A stretch of DNA of 64,000 nucleotides from Streptomyces tendae (GTDB lineage Bacteria > Actinomycetota > Actinomycetes > Streptomycetales > Streptomycetaceae), in assembly GCF_008632955.1 (NCBI RefSeq), contig NZ_CP043959.1, positions 124,001-188,000 of the forward strand. Reading direction: 5' to 3'. Position numbers and translations under genes: made by a program. Of the stretch, positions 18,086-25,674 are shown in pieces (position 1 is the first letter of the stretch; each line of letters opens with the position of its first letter). The notes beneath the pieces were generated by a model. The model was not told where the DNA came from, did no database searches, and saw only the letters and a list, made by a program, of their open reading frames with translations.

Positions 18086-18703
18086 ATGACACGGACGCTG
18101 AAGTACCTGGCCGGTGCGGTCGTCACGGCCGCGGTGGCCGGCATGGCCACGGTGTCGTACGCCGCGCCCGCCACGGCGCCGCACGAGATCTCCGGCCGGG
18201 CGGGGACGGCGCAGGCGCTGCCGGTCCAGGCGGCGCCCGCCACGGCGGCGGTGACCGCGAGGAAGCACGCCCCGACGCCGCGCGTCGTCGCCCCCGGTGA
18301 GCACGTGACCGCCGTTCCCGGGTTCGAGCTGTGGCTGACGCCCGAGGGCAAGCACTGGACGACCCCCGGCGACCCCGAGCCGCAGTTCCGCAGTGTGGTC
18401 GACGGCAACATCGACCTGAGCAGCCCGGGTGTCTCCCTGCAGTCCGAGGGCACGCCGGAGCGCGTCCACCTCTCCGGTCTGTACTACGGCGGCAAGGGCA
18501 TCGCCTCGACCGTCGAGATCGAGACCAGGGCCGGTACCGTGCGCGGGAAGCTCATCGAGCTGGCCGGCCGTCCCGGCTGGGGCGTCTGGTACGCCACCGC
18601 GGACGCCGTGCCGGCCGACGACGGGTCCTGGCACTTCGCCTCCAAGGTGACGGTCCGCGACACCAAGGGCCGGGTCTACGCCTCGCTGGCGCTGCCCCGC
18701 TGA
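18086..18703 (+). CDS. Secreted protein of unknown function, paralogue of the 19334 gene
   Basis: A 205-residue protein with a classical signal peptide (MTRTLKYLAGAVVTAAVAGM, cleavage after SYA) and an exported domain from about residue 65. That domain (TPRVVAPGEHVTAVPGFELW, then EGKHWTTP, QFRSVVDGNID, HLSGLYYGGKG, PGWGVWYA, VTVRDTKGRV) is shared almost line for line with the membrane protein encoded at 19334. A sigma factor gene lies between the two. I do not recognise the domain. A role as a soluble form of the extracellular sensor is conjecture. Confidence 0.78.
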   Translation: MTRTLKYLAGAVVTAAVAGMATVSYAAPATAPHEISGRAGTAQALPVQAAPATAAVTARKHAPTPRVVAPGEHVTAVPGFELWLTPEGKHWTTPGDPEPQFRSVVDGNIDLSSPGVSLQSEGTPERVHLSGLYYGGKGIASTVEIETRAGTVRGKLIELAGRPGWGVWYATADAVPADDGSWHFASKVTVRDTKGRVYASLALPR

Positions 18704-18782
18704 CCTCACGGGCGGGGCCGGCCCACCCCGGCCGGTCCCGCCCCCGCTCCACCCCCCACACCCGACCCGGAGGAACCGGTCC

Positions 18783-19337
18783 GTGCCGCAGTACGAGACA
18801 TCAGCACCCTTCCCGGCGAACCCGGACTTCGCCGCCTACGCGGGTGCCGCCTGGGGCCGTCTGGTGCGGACCGCCCTCCTGCTCACGGGGGACTTCCACG
18901 AAGCCGAGGATCTCGTGCAGACCACGCTGGCCAAGGTGTACGCCCGGTGGGGACGCATCCCCGCCGACGACGTCGACTTCTACGTACGGCGCTCACTGGT
19001 CAACAACAACATCAGCCGCACCCGCAGACGACGGGTCACGCATCTGCTGATGCCGTTCCTGCCGGAGCGGGTGCACCAGGAGGACCACGGCCACGCCGAG
19101 TCCGTGGAGCACCGCGCCGCGATCACCGAGGCACTCGGCACGCTCTCCACCCGCCAGCGGACGGTGCTGGTGCTGCGCTACTGGGAGGACCTGCCCGAGA
19201 CCGCCATCGCCGAGGTGCTCAACTGCTCGCCCGGCACGGTGAAGACGCATGCCCGGCGCGGTCTCGAGGCCCTGCGCTCCCATCCCGCGTTCGCCGCCGC
19301 CGAGCGCTCGCATCCTCTTCCCGGAGCCCGTTCATGA
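18783..19337 (+). CDS. SigE-family ECF RNA polymerase sigma factor
   Basis: A 184-residue sigma factor of the group called SigE family in Streptomyces. Region 2 is LVRTALLLTGDFHEAEDLVQTTLAKVY; region 4 is LSTRQRTVLVLRYWEDLPETAIAEVLNCSPGTVKTHARRGL. GTG 18783 follows GGAGGAA. Its stop overlaps the ATG of the next gene (ATGA), the usual layout for a sigma factor and its membrane-bound partner. Confidence 0.93.
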   Translation: MPQYETSAPFPANPDFAAYAGAAWGRLVRTALLLTGDFHEAEDLVQTTLAKVYARWGRIPADDVDFYVRRSLVNNNISRTRRRRVTHLLMPFLPERVHQEDHGHAESVEHRAAITEALGTLSTRQRTVLVLRYWEDLPETAIAEVLNCSPGTVKTHARRGLEALRSHPAFAAAERSHPLPGARS

Positions 19338-20092
19338 ACCACTTGCCGACCGAAGAAGAACCGGACGCCGGGCCCGCCGAGACGGGCCGGCTGCGCGAGG
19401 CGCTGGCCGCGGCGGCGTACGGCATCACACCGTCCCGGGCGCCGCTGGCCGACGTGGAACGCCGGGGCCGGACGATCCGGCGCAGGCGGCGGACCACCGT
19501 GCTGGGCGCGGGCTGCGGTCTGCTGCTGGTGCCGCTGGCGTTCGTCGTCGTGCACGGCACGGACGACGCCGCCGACCGGACCACGCGCCCGGCCGCGACG
19601 GTGAGCGCCTCGCCCACCCCTACGCCCACGCCCACCGCCTCGCAGCGGCCGCCCGCCCCGACACCCCGCGTCGTCGCTCCCGGTGAGCGGGTGACGGCGG
19701 CGCCGGGGTTCGTCCTGTGGCTGACGGAGGAGGGGAAGCACTGGACGACGCCGGACATGCCCGAGCTTCCCCAGTTCCGCAGCGTGGTCGACGGCAACAT
19801 CGACCGGAGCACGCCCGGGGTGTCGATGCAGAGCCACGGCGACGGCAGCCGGGAGTACCTGTCCGGCCTCTACTACGGCGGTGCGGGCACGGCCTCCGTC
19901 GTCGAGGTCGGGACGACGGCCGGCGTGGTCCGCGGCCATCTGCTGGAGTTGCCCGGCAGCCCGGGATGGGGCGTCTGGTACGCCGTCACCGACGCCGTCC
20001 GGCGCGACGACGACGATCCGTTCGCCTCGATGCCCACCGTCACCGTGCGCGACACCGAGGGCCGCGTCCACGCCGAGCTCGGCAGGCCCTGA
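19334..20092 (+). CDS. Membrane protein with exported sensor-like domain, putative partner of the sigma factor
   Basis: A 252-residue protein: cytoplasmic N-terminus of about 55 residues, one membrane segment (TVLGAGCGLLLVPLAFVVV), a Thr/Pro linker, then a domain shared with the secreted protein at 18086. Topology and a 4-base overlap with the sigma gene suggest a membrane-bound regulator of that sigma factor, but the short cytoplasmic part has no recognisable zinc anti-sigma motif. The relationship is inferred from context only. Confidence 0.78.
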   Translation: MNHLPTEEEPDAGPAETGRLREALAAAAYGITPSRAPLADVERRGRTIRRRRRTTVLGAGCGLLLVPLAFVVVHGTDDAADRTTRPAATVSASPTPTPTPTASQRPPAPTPRVVAPGERVTAAPGFVLWLTEEGKHWTTPDMPELPQFRSVVDGNIDRSTPGVSMQSHGDGSREYLSGLYYGGAGTASVVEVGTTAGVVRGHLLELPGSPGWGVWYAVTDAVRRDDDDPFASMPTVTVRDTEGRVHAELGRP

Positions 20093-20140
20093 CACGACGG
20101 CGGCCACGGCACCCGGTCCGGTGCCGTGGCCGCCGTCGTG
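20093..20140. terminator. Bidirectional terminator, 21-bp perfect stem
   Basis: Bases 20093-20113 pair perfectly with 20120-20140 around the loop CGGTCC. It lies directly between the converging membrane-protein and TerD genes and can serve both. Confidence 0.85.
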
Positions 20141-20156
20141 CCCCTCGTGCCGTGTG

Positions 20157-20741
20157 CTACTTGCTGACGGCGAACCGCATCAGAGCGTGCTCGTCACCCT
20201 GCTTGATCTTGCCGGTCTCGTTGATCACCTGGAGCTTCCAGCTGTTGCCCACGCGCACGGCCTTGGCCACGGCGCAGCCGTTGTCCTGGCTGAGCATGCT
20301 CGGCCAGATGTCGGCCACCTGCTGGGTACTGCCGCCGGTCGCGTCGTAGACCTTGAAGCTGATGTTGCGGGCCTTCTGGAAGGAGCTGCCCTTCTTGTAG
20401 GCCGCGGCGACGAACACGACCGCCGTGATGGCGCCGGGCAGCCGGGAGAACTCGACGGTCACCGTCTCGTCGTCCCCGTCCCCGTGGCCGGTCTGGTTGT
20501 CACCGCTGTGCAGAAGGGAGCCGTTGCCCATCGGGTCGAGCGAGTCCAGGCCCGCGAGGCGCACCGGGTCGCCGCCCGACATGGCGACCGCGATCAGGTC
20601 CAGGTCCGTACCGGTCTTGCGGCGCAGCTTGCCGAGCACTCCGCCGCTGCTGCCGGCGGTCGGGTCCCAGGAGACGCCGATGGACAGGTGCGTGACCCCG
20701 TCCAGGTCCGCGGGGCCGTCTTCCTTGGTCAGCGTGATCAT
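20157..20741 (-). CDS. TerD family stress protein
   Basis: A 194-residue TerD-type protein (HLSIGVSWDP; DLDLIAVAM; NQTGHGDGDDETVTVEFSRLP; ISFKVYDATGG; LMRFAVSK). These proteins bind calcium and belong to tellurite- and stress-resistance networks; many Streptomyces carry several stand-alone copies. The acidic GDGDDE loop typical of the calcium site is present. It appears monocistronic. Confidence 0.93.
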   Translation of the reverse strand: MITLTKEDGPADLDGVTHLSIGVSWDPTAGSSGGVLGKLRRKTGTDLDLIAVAMSGGDPVRLAGLDSLDPMGNGSLLHSGDNQTGHGDGDDETVTVEFSRLPGAITAVVFVAAAYKKGSSFQKARNISFKVYDATGGSTQQVADIWPSMLSQDNGCAVAKAVRVGNSWKLQVINETGKIKQGDEHALMRFAVSK

Positions 20742-20844
20742 GAAGGAGCCATCCTTTGTCGACGGGTGTACGGGCCAGAGTCTGCCTGGCGGCGCAACAT
20801 CCTGAACAGCCGGGTCTGCCCTGAAACGGGATTGTTGCGGGCGC

Positions 20845-21618
20845 TCAGCGCACCGGGAAGCCGAAGGAGTAGCCCTCTTCCTTCAGCCAGGGCAGCACGC
20901 GGCGCAGGGCCTCGACGGTCTGCTCGCGGTCGCCGCCGGCGTCGTGGAAGAGGATGGTCGGCCCGTTGGACAGCTCCTGCTGCACGGTGGCGACGATGGC
21001 GTCCGCGCCCGGCTGCTCGAAGTCCTTGGTGTCGACGTTCCAGCCCAGCGGGCGCATGCCCCGGGAGGCGGCCACCTGGCGGCTGTGCGGGGTGAACGCG
21101 CCGCCGGGCGCGCGGTAGTAGAGGGGCCGTACGCCTCCGGACGCCTCGGTGATCATGCGTTCGGCGTCGAGGATCTCCTTCGACTGGTAGGCCTCGGACT
21201 TTTGGTCCATGGCGGTGTCGTGCGAGACGGAGTGGTCGCACAGCCGGTGGCCGGCCGCGACGATGTCCTTCACCAGGTCCGGGTGGGTCCGTGCCTGGAC
21301 GCCGGTCAGGCAGAAGGTGGCCTTCACCTCGTGCTCGCGCAGCAGATCGAGCACCTCGGGCGTCCAGCGGGGGTCGGGGCCGTCGTCGATGGTGATGTTG
21401 ACGCCGCGCGGACCCGCGTCGGAGGCGTGCACGATCGTCGCCGAGACCCGCCGGGCCTCTCCGCCCGGCTTCGCGGGCGCGGACGCCTGCGGTGTCGCGC
21501 CGCCCACGACGTCGGCCTGCGCGGTGTACACCGAGGCGCCGACGGCCAGCATCGTCACACCGAGTGCCGCCCCGGCCACCTTGCCGTACCAGCTCCGTCC
21601 ACCGCCGTGCCGCGCCAT
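20845..21618 (-). CDS. Secreted polysaccharide deacetylase (NodB fold)
   Basis: A 257-residue carbohydrate esterase family 4-type enzyme. An N-terminal hydrophobic segment (GAALGVTMLAVGASVYTA) exports or anchors it. The catalytic motifs are ITIDDGPD (aspartates for metal and acid), HSVSHD (metal histidines), YYRAPGG and ILFHDA. It probably removes acetyl groups from peptidoglycan or another N-acetylated glycan; the substrate cannot be told from sequence. Confidence 0.92.
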   Translation of the reverse strand: MARHGGGRSWYGKVAGAALGVTMLAVGASVYTAQADVVGGATPQASAPAKPGGEARRVSATIVHASDAGPRGVNITIDDGPDPRWTPEVLDLLREHEVKATFCLTGVQARTHPDLVKDIVAAGHRLCDHSVSHDTAMDQKSEAYQSKEILDAERMITEASGGVRPLYYRAPGGAFTPHSRQVAASRGMRPLGWNVDTKDFEQPGADAIVATVQQELSNGPTILFHDAGGDREQTVEALRRVLPWLKEEGYSFGFPVR

Positions 21619-21791
21619 GGCCCGCCCCGCTTTCCTGCCGTCGCTCGTCGCCCGCGTCCCGGGCTCCCCTGGGAACCACTGGGCGAGACGACGGACGGAC
21701 GTCCCCGGATGCGTCCGTTACCGATCACGGACACATCCGGGGACGTTCGCGGACAGAACGGCGGGGGCGGCGGGCGCCGCGGCCGCACGGA

Positions 21792-21827
21792 CCGGGGGCC
21801 CGGTCACCGTGGTGACCGGGCCCCCGG
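21792..21827 (-). terminator. Hairpin terminator, 17-bp complementary arms
   Basis: CCGGGGGCCCGGTCACC (21792-21808) is the exact complement of 21811-21827; the real loop will use a few inner pairs. It follows the small hydrophobic protein gene on the minus strand. Confidence 0.75.
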
Positions 21828-21856
21828 GGGGTGGTGCGGTGTCGCGCGGTGGCGCG

Positions 21857-22027
21857 TCACCATCGGTACCAGCGACCGCGACCACCGCCCGCGTTGGTGG
21901 AACGCATGACGAAGCCGAGCAGCCAGACGACGAGCACGGCGATCGCGATCCACCAGAGGATCTTCACCGCGAAGCCCGCGCCGAAGAGGATCAGGGCGAG
22001 AAGCAGAACCAGCAACAGGGGAACCAT
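21857..22027 (-). CDS. Small hydrophobic membrane protein
   Basis: A 56-residue protein with two membrane segments (VPLLLVLLLALILFGAGFAV; ILWWIAIAVLVVWLLGFVM) and a basic Gly/Arg tail. ATG at 22027 follows a perfect AGGAGGT. Such peptides are common next to stress genes in Actinobacteria; here it diverges from CsbD. Its role is unknown, perhaps membrane protection under osmotic stress. Confidence 0.8.
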   Translation of the reverse strand: MVPLLLVLLLALILFGAGFAVKILWWIAIAVLVVWLLGFVMRSTNAGGGRGRWYRW

Positions 22028-22091
22028 AGTTATCGACCTCCTGCCGCACCGTTTGCCCTCGGTCCGCACCCTCACACCTCACTGCTTCCTT

Positions 22092-22116
22092 GTTTGTGAA
22101 GGAGCGGTGGGGGCAC
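22092..22116 (+). promoter_or_regulatory. Candidate general-stress (SigB-like) promoter of csbD
   Basis: GTTT, 15 bases, then GGGCAC resembles the Streptomyces SigB-type pattern (GTTT-N14-16-GGGTAC). It is about 50 bp before the CsbD gene, a known SigB-regulon member in other bacteria. One mismatch in the -10 lowers confidence. Confidence 0.3.
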
Positions 22117-22164
22117 CCGAGGGCCACGACGAGTTCGCCCGAACGCTACGAGGAGGCATGCTCC

Positions 22165-22338
22165 ATGAGTGCCGGTGAGAAGGCCAAGGCGAAGACCGAG
22201 CAGGCGCAGGGCAAGGCCAAGGAGGCCCTGGGCAGCGCCGTCGGCAACGACCGCATGGCCGCCGAGGGCCAGGCCACGAAGAGCAAGGGCGACGCCCGCG
22301 AGGCCAAGGAGAAGACGAAGGACACCTTCAAGCACTGA
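22165..22338 (+). CDS. CsbD family stress protein
   Basis: A 57-residue, highly charged protein (KAKTEQAQGKAKEALGSAVGN; AAEGQATKSKGDAREAKEK), the CsbD signature. The family is induced by general stress and is of unknown molecular function. GAGGAGG eight bases upstream supports ATG 22165. Confidence 0.93.
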   Translation: MSAGEKAKAKTEQAQGKAKEALGSAVGNDRMAAEGQATKSKGDAREAKEKTKDTFKH

Positions 22339-22348
22339 CCTCGTCCCC

Positions 22349-22401
22349 ACACCCGCGTGGGGCCGCCCCGGCCACGTTCCGGGGCGGCCCCACGCGGGTG
22401 T
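22349..22401. terminator. Bidirectional terminator, 23-bp perfect stem
   Basis: Bases 22349-22371 pair with 22379-22401 around the loop CCACGTT. It separates CsbD from the converging lipoprotein gene. Confidence 0.85.
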
Positions 22402-22406
22402 TCGTG

Positions 22407-23141
22407 TCAGTGCGGCGGGGGCAGGGGGTGCAGGGCGTTGTCGACGGAGCAGCCGCCTTCGCCGGGCATGCGCTGGATGCGGGAGGGCATCCAGACGTTC
22501 GTCCTGCCGGGGCCGACGACGGCCAGGACGCAGTCCACCGGCTCGTAGCGGGAGGACGGCGGGGACAGGAGGATGCCGACGCTTCCGTCCTCCGTCTTCA
22601 CTTCTGTGGTGATCTCCGGATCCATGTCCAGTGCGGCGAGCACCCGGCGCACCTCGGCCTCGTCCACGCGGCCGCCCGCCGGGACGCGGGGCAGCTCCGC
22701 CTCGAGCGCCTCGGACGGCACCCGGGGCGGTTCGGGCGGCGGGGGGAAGCGGAGGGGCGGGCCCTCGGGGCAGTCGACGTCCCGGGCCTCCTCGCCCCAC
22801 TCCGCCCTCGGGGACACCCGTAGGGAGAAGCAGCGCCGCACGGTCACCTGCTCGACGTCGAACCAGCCGTTGTACGCCGAGCCGGACGTGCGGACGATCA
22901 CCTCGACACCGTCGCCCTCGTGCGTGGAGTCGCCCTCGACCCGCAGGACCTCCACCCCGTCCAGGTACGACGCCGAGTAGCCCACCTCGTCGGCCGTGCG
23001 CGGGAGTTGACTGGCGAGCCGCTGGCCGGCCCTCGTCGCCACCTCCCGCGCGGAGTCGGTGGCCTCGCCCTCGGAGGACTGGATCACCCCGCAGCCGGCG
23101 AGGGCCACCAACACCGGTGCGAGCAGCAGAAGTCGACGCAT
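22407..23141 (-). CDS. Lipoprotein of unknown function
   Basis: A 244-residue protein with a lipoprotein signal (MRRLLLLAPVLVALAGCG). The mature part has no domain I recognise; it contains a Pro-rich centre (FPPPPEPPRVP) and four or five cysteines that could pair. ATG 23141 is preferred since the lipoprotein signal begins there; ATG 23159 is in frame. It is a single gene between two terminator-bounded units. Confidence 0.75.
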   Translation of the reverse strand: MRRLLLLAPVLVALAGCGVIQSSEGEATDSAREVATRAGQRLASQLPRTADEVGYSASYLDGVEVLRVEGDSTHEGDGVEVIVRTSGSAYNGWFDVEQVTVRRCFSLRVSPRAEWGEEARDVDCPEGPPLRFPPPPEPPRVPSEALEAELPRVPAGGRVDEAEVRRVLAALDMDPEITTEVKTEDGSVGILLSPPSSRYEPVDCVLAVVGPGRTNVWMPSRIQRMPGEGGCSVDNALHPLPPPH

Positions 23142-23300
23142 GCGCCCACCCTTTCCCATCGCGGGCCCGGTGCACATCCGTTCGGATACTCAGACCCGGC
23201 CCGGCGGGATCCGTAAGGGTTTCGTCATGGGCCGTGCGGCCCGGCGCGCCCGCCCCTCCTGTTGACTGACGGGACCGAACGACGGGGGAGGTGGGGCGAC

Positions 23301-23891
23301 ATGGGACGCGTGCGCGACGGGCTGTTCAGGCCGTGGACGGCCGTGCTGCTGGTGGGGGTGACCGCCGTGGCGGGCTTCGGGCTGTACTGGTTCCAGCCGT
23401 GGAAGCTGTGGCAGGACGAGACGGTGCGGGAGGCACTGCCCGGGGCCGTGACGGCCGCCCCGGCCGCCCCGGCCGCGACGGCGGCCCCGGGCGGAGCCCC
23501 GTCCGGCACGGCGTCCACCGCGCCCCCGCCCGGCCCGGTGACCCTGGCGAGCGGCGAGCTGATCAGCCATGAGCACGCGACCACCGGCACGGTGAGCCTC
23601 GTGCGGCTGGCCGACGGCAGCCGAGTGGTGCGGCTGGAAGGGCTCGACACCAGCAACGGCCCCGACCTGCGCGTGTGGCTGACCGACGCGCCGGTGAAGG
23701 AGGGGCGGGCCGGCTGGCACGTCTTCGACGACGGCCGGTACGTCGACCTCGGAGCGCTGAAGGGCAACAAGGGAAGCCAGAACTACGCCATCCCCGAGGA
23801 CGCGGACCCGTCCGCCTGGACCAGCGTCAGCATCTGGTGCGACCGCTTCGACGTCTCCTTCGGAGCGGCGGAACTCGCCCCGGCGGCCTGA
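23301..23891 (+). CDS. DM13 domain membrane-anchored protein
   Basis: A 196-residue protein: one N-terminal membrane segment (AVLLVGVTAVAGFGLYWF), an Ala/Pro linker to residue about 85, then a DM13 domain (TGTVSLVRLADGSRVVRLEGL; GPDLRVWLTD; GNKGSQNYAIP; VSIWCDRFDVSFGAAEL). DM13 domains are proposed extracytoplasmic redox modules with a conserved cysteine; that cysteine is present in SIWCDRF. ATG 23301 follows GGGAGGTGGGG. Confidence 0.88.
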   Translation: MGRVRDGLFRPWTAVLLVGVTAVAGFGLYWFQPWKLWQDETVREALPGAVTAAPAAPAATAAPGGAPSGTASTAPPPGPVTLASGELISHEHATTGTVSLVRLADGSRVVRLEGLDTSNGPDLRVWLTDAPVKEGRAGWHVFDDGRYVDLGALKGNKGSQNYAIPEDADPSAWTSVSIWCDRFDVSFGAAELAPAA

Positions 23892-23927
23892 CCGCGCCGG
23901 CCTGACCTCGCCGGGTCCAGCGGCCGG

Positions 23928-24812
23928 TCAGGCGGCGGGTCCGGTGACGAGGTCGCCGTTCTCGTCGTAGGGCCAGGCGTTGGCGACGCAGCCCCGCAGG
24001 CCCTTGATCTGCTGCATCATCACGGGGGCCGGCTGTCCCGGGCCGCCGCAGGTCATGTGCGCGTGGCCGAGGAAGTGGCCCATCTCGTGGTTGATGATCA
24101 GCGCGCGGTAGTCCTCGATCGGCCCGTCGAAGGTGGGCGAGCCCTTCACCCAGCGCCGGAGGTTCACCACCACTCCGTCGGGCACCTCGCAGTTGTACTC
24201 GCCCCCGGTGTCCTGGTGGATGCCCTCCCAGCACAGGGCGTCCGCAGTCGCCGGCGTGGCGATCCGTATCCGCAGGTCGTGCGGCGATCCCGCGCCCACC
24301 AGCTGGAACGCGTTGTCCGGGTCGTGGGTCCAGCCGCGTGGGGCGGCGAGGATCCCGGCGATCTCCCGCGCCGCCCGGGACGGCGAGACGTCCAGTCCGG
24401 ACTCGACCTCCACGACGTACCGCAGCGGCCGGGCACCCTCACCCACGGTGCTCCCGCCGGCCGGCGCGGTGACGAACGTCCCGCTGCCCTCCGCGGGCAC
24501 GTCGATCGTGGTCGGGGCCGCGGAGGGCGAGGCGGCGACAGAGGGCTTCGTACGCGGAGGGGAGGGTGCGGGCGTGGGGGCGACGCGTGCGTCCGGCGTC
24601 CGCGGCGCGTGCCCGGCGGCGTCGTCCCGGCCGCCCGTGCGCAGGTACCCCGCCGTGCCCAGCAGGACCACCACCAGCAGGCCGAGCAGCAGTCCGCGTC
24701 CCCGGCGGCGCGGCCGTCCCCGGCGACGGGAGGACCGGCGCCGGGGGGAGCCGTGGTGGACGGCGCGGGTGCCGGCGGGGGGTGCGGTGTGCCTCTCTCG
24801 TACCGAACGCAT
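23928..24812 (-). CDS. DUF3152 zincin-like exported protein
   Basis: A 294-residue protein with an Arg-rich N-terminus, one membrane segment (LLLGLLVVVLLGTAGYL), a Pro/Thr linker and a C-terminal DUF3152 domain from about residue 120. Residues NHEMGHFLGHAH contain a full HExxHxxGxxH zinc motif of the metzincin type, followed by PVMMQQ resembling the Met-turn. It is therefore probably a surface metalloprotease of unknown substrate, although the family is not characterised. Confidence 0.88.
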   Translation of the reverse strand: MRSVRERHTAPPAGTRAVHHGSPRRRSSRRRGRPRRRGRGLLLGLLVVVLLGTAGYLRTGGRDDAAGHAPRTPDARVAPTPAPSPPRTKPSVAASPSAAPTTIDVPAEGSGTFVTAPAGGSTVGEGARPLRYVVEVESGLDVSPSRAAREIAGILAAPRGWTHDPDNAFQLVGAGSPHDLRIRIATPATADALCWEGIHQDTGGEYNCEVPDGVVVNLRRWVKGSPTFDGPIEDYRALIINHEMGHFLGHAHMTCGGPGQPAPVMMQQIKGLRGCVANAWPYDENGDLVTGPAA

Positions 24813-24900
24813 GGGGTCAATCTGCGGAGCCCAGATGATCGGGGTGAGCCCGCGCCATCACGGAACGGCAACGACGTCCCGGTTCCCCCTCCCATGTGAT

Positions 24901-24915
24901 CGTTGTGCAACAACG
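24901..24915. promoter_or_regulatory. Palindrome CGTTGTGCAACAACG upstream of the OmpR-type regulator
   Basis: A perfect 15-base dyad lies in the divergent gap between the DUF3152 and response-regulator genes. A TAAACT -10-like box at 24964-24969 sits six bases before the regulator ATG, suggesting a leaderless mRNA. The binding protein is unknown; autoregulation is plausible. Confidence 0.4.
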
Positions 24916-24975
24916 GCCGGAAAGCGGTCATCCTCCGCTACCGAACCGGTCGTCCGGTCTGCTTAAACTGCCGCA

Positions 24976-25674
24976 ATGCCACGGATTCTGATCGTCGAAG
25001 ACGACTCCATCGTCCGCCAGGCCGTGCGGCTGGGCCTGCGGCACCAGGGGCACGAGGTCCTCGGGGTGGAGACGGGCGAGGAAGGGCTGGAGCAGCTCGG
25101 ACCCTTCCGGCCGGACGTCGTCGTCCTCGATCTCATGCTGCCCGGCATCTCCGGCCTGGACGTGTGCCGGCGGATCCGTGAGCGCGACCAGGTGCCGATC
25201 ATCATGGTGACGGCGCGCGGTGACGACATCGACGTGGTCCTGGGCCTGGAGACCGGCGCGGACGACTACGTGGTGAAGCCGGTGCAGGCGCGGGTCCTCG
25301 ACGCGCGCATACGGGCCGTCCTGCGCCGGCAGGACGCGTCACCGCCGGACGGCGCCCGTCCCCGCCCGGAGACGCACGGCGACCTGGTCGTCGACCGCGC
25401 CGGGCTCGTGGTGACGCACCGGGGCGAACCCGTCACCCTCGCCCCGTCCGAACTGCGGCTGCTGCTGACCCTGTCGGCCTCGCCCGGCCAGGTCTTCAGC
25501 CGCCAGCAGCTGCTGGAAGCGGTCTGGGAGCACAGCTACCACGGCGACATACGCCTCGTGGACGCCTGCGTGAAGCGCCTGCGCAACAAGCTGGGCGAGG
25601 GCAGGAGCCCGCGGTACGTGCAGACCGTACGCGGCTTCGGCTACCGCTTCGGCACCGGCAACGGCATCGCATGA
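24976..25674 (+). CDS. OmpR/PhoB-family response regulator
   Basis: A 232-residue regulator. Receiver domain: acidic residues E8/D9/D10, phosphoacceptor D52, and the KP motif (VVKPVQARVL). Winged helix: ELRLLLTLSASPGQVFSRQQ and YVQTVRGFGYRF. It heads an operon with a sensor kinase (ATGA overlap) and a lipoprotein (GTGA overlap). Confidence 0.95.
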   Translation: MPRILIVEDDSIVRQAVRLGLRHQGHEVLGVETGEEGLEQLGPFRPDVVVLDLMLPGISGLDVCRRIRERDQVPIIMVTARGDDIDVVLGLETGADDYVVKPVQARVLDARIRAVLRRQDASPPDGARPRPETHGDLVVDRAGLVVTHRGEPVTLAPSELRLLLTLSASPGQVFSRQQLLEAVWEHSYHGDIRLVDACVKRLRNKLGEGRSPRYVQTVRGFGYRFGTGNGIA

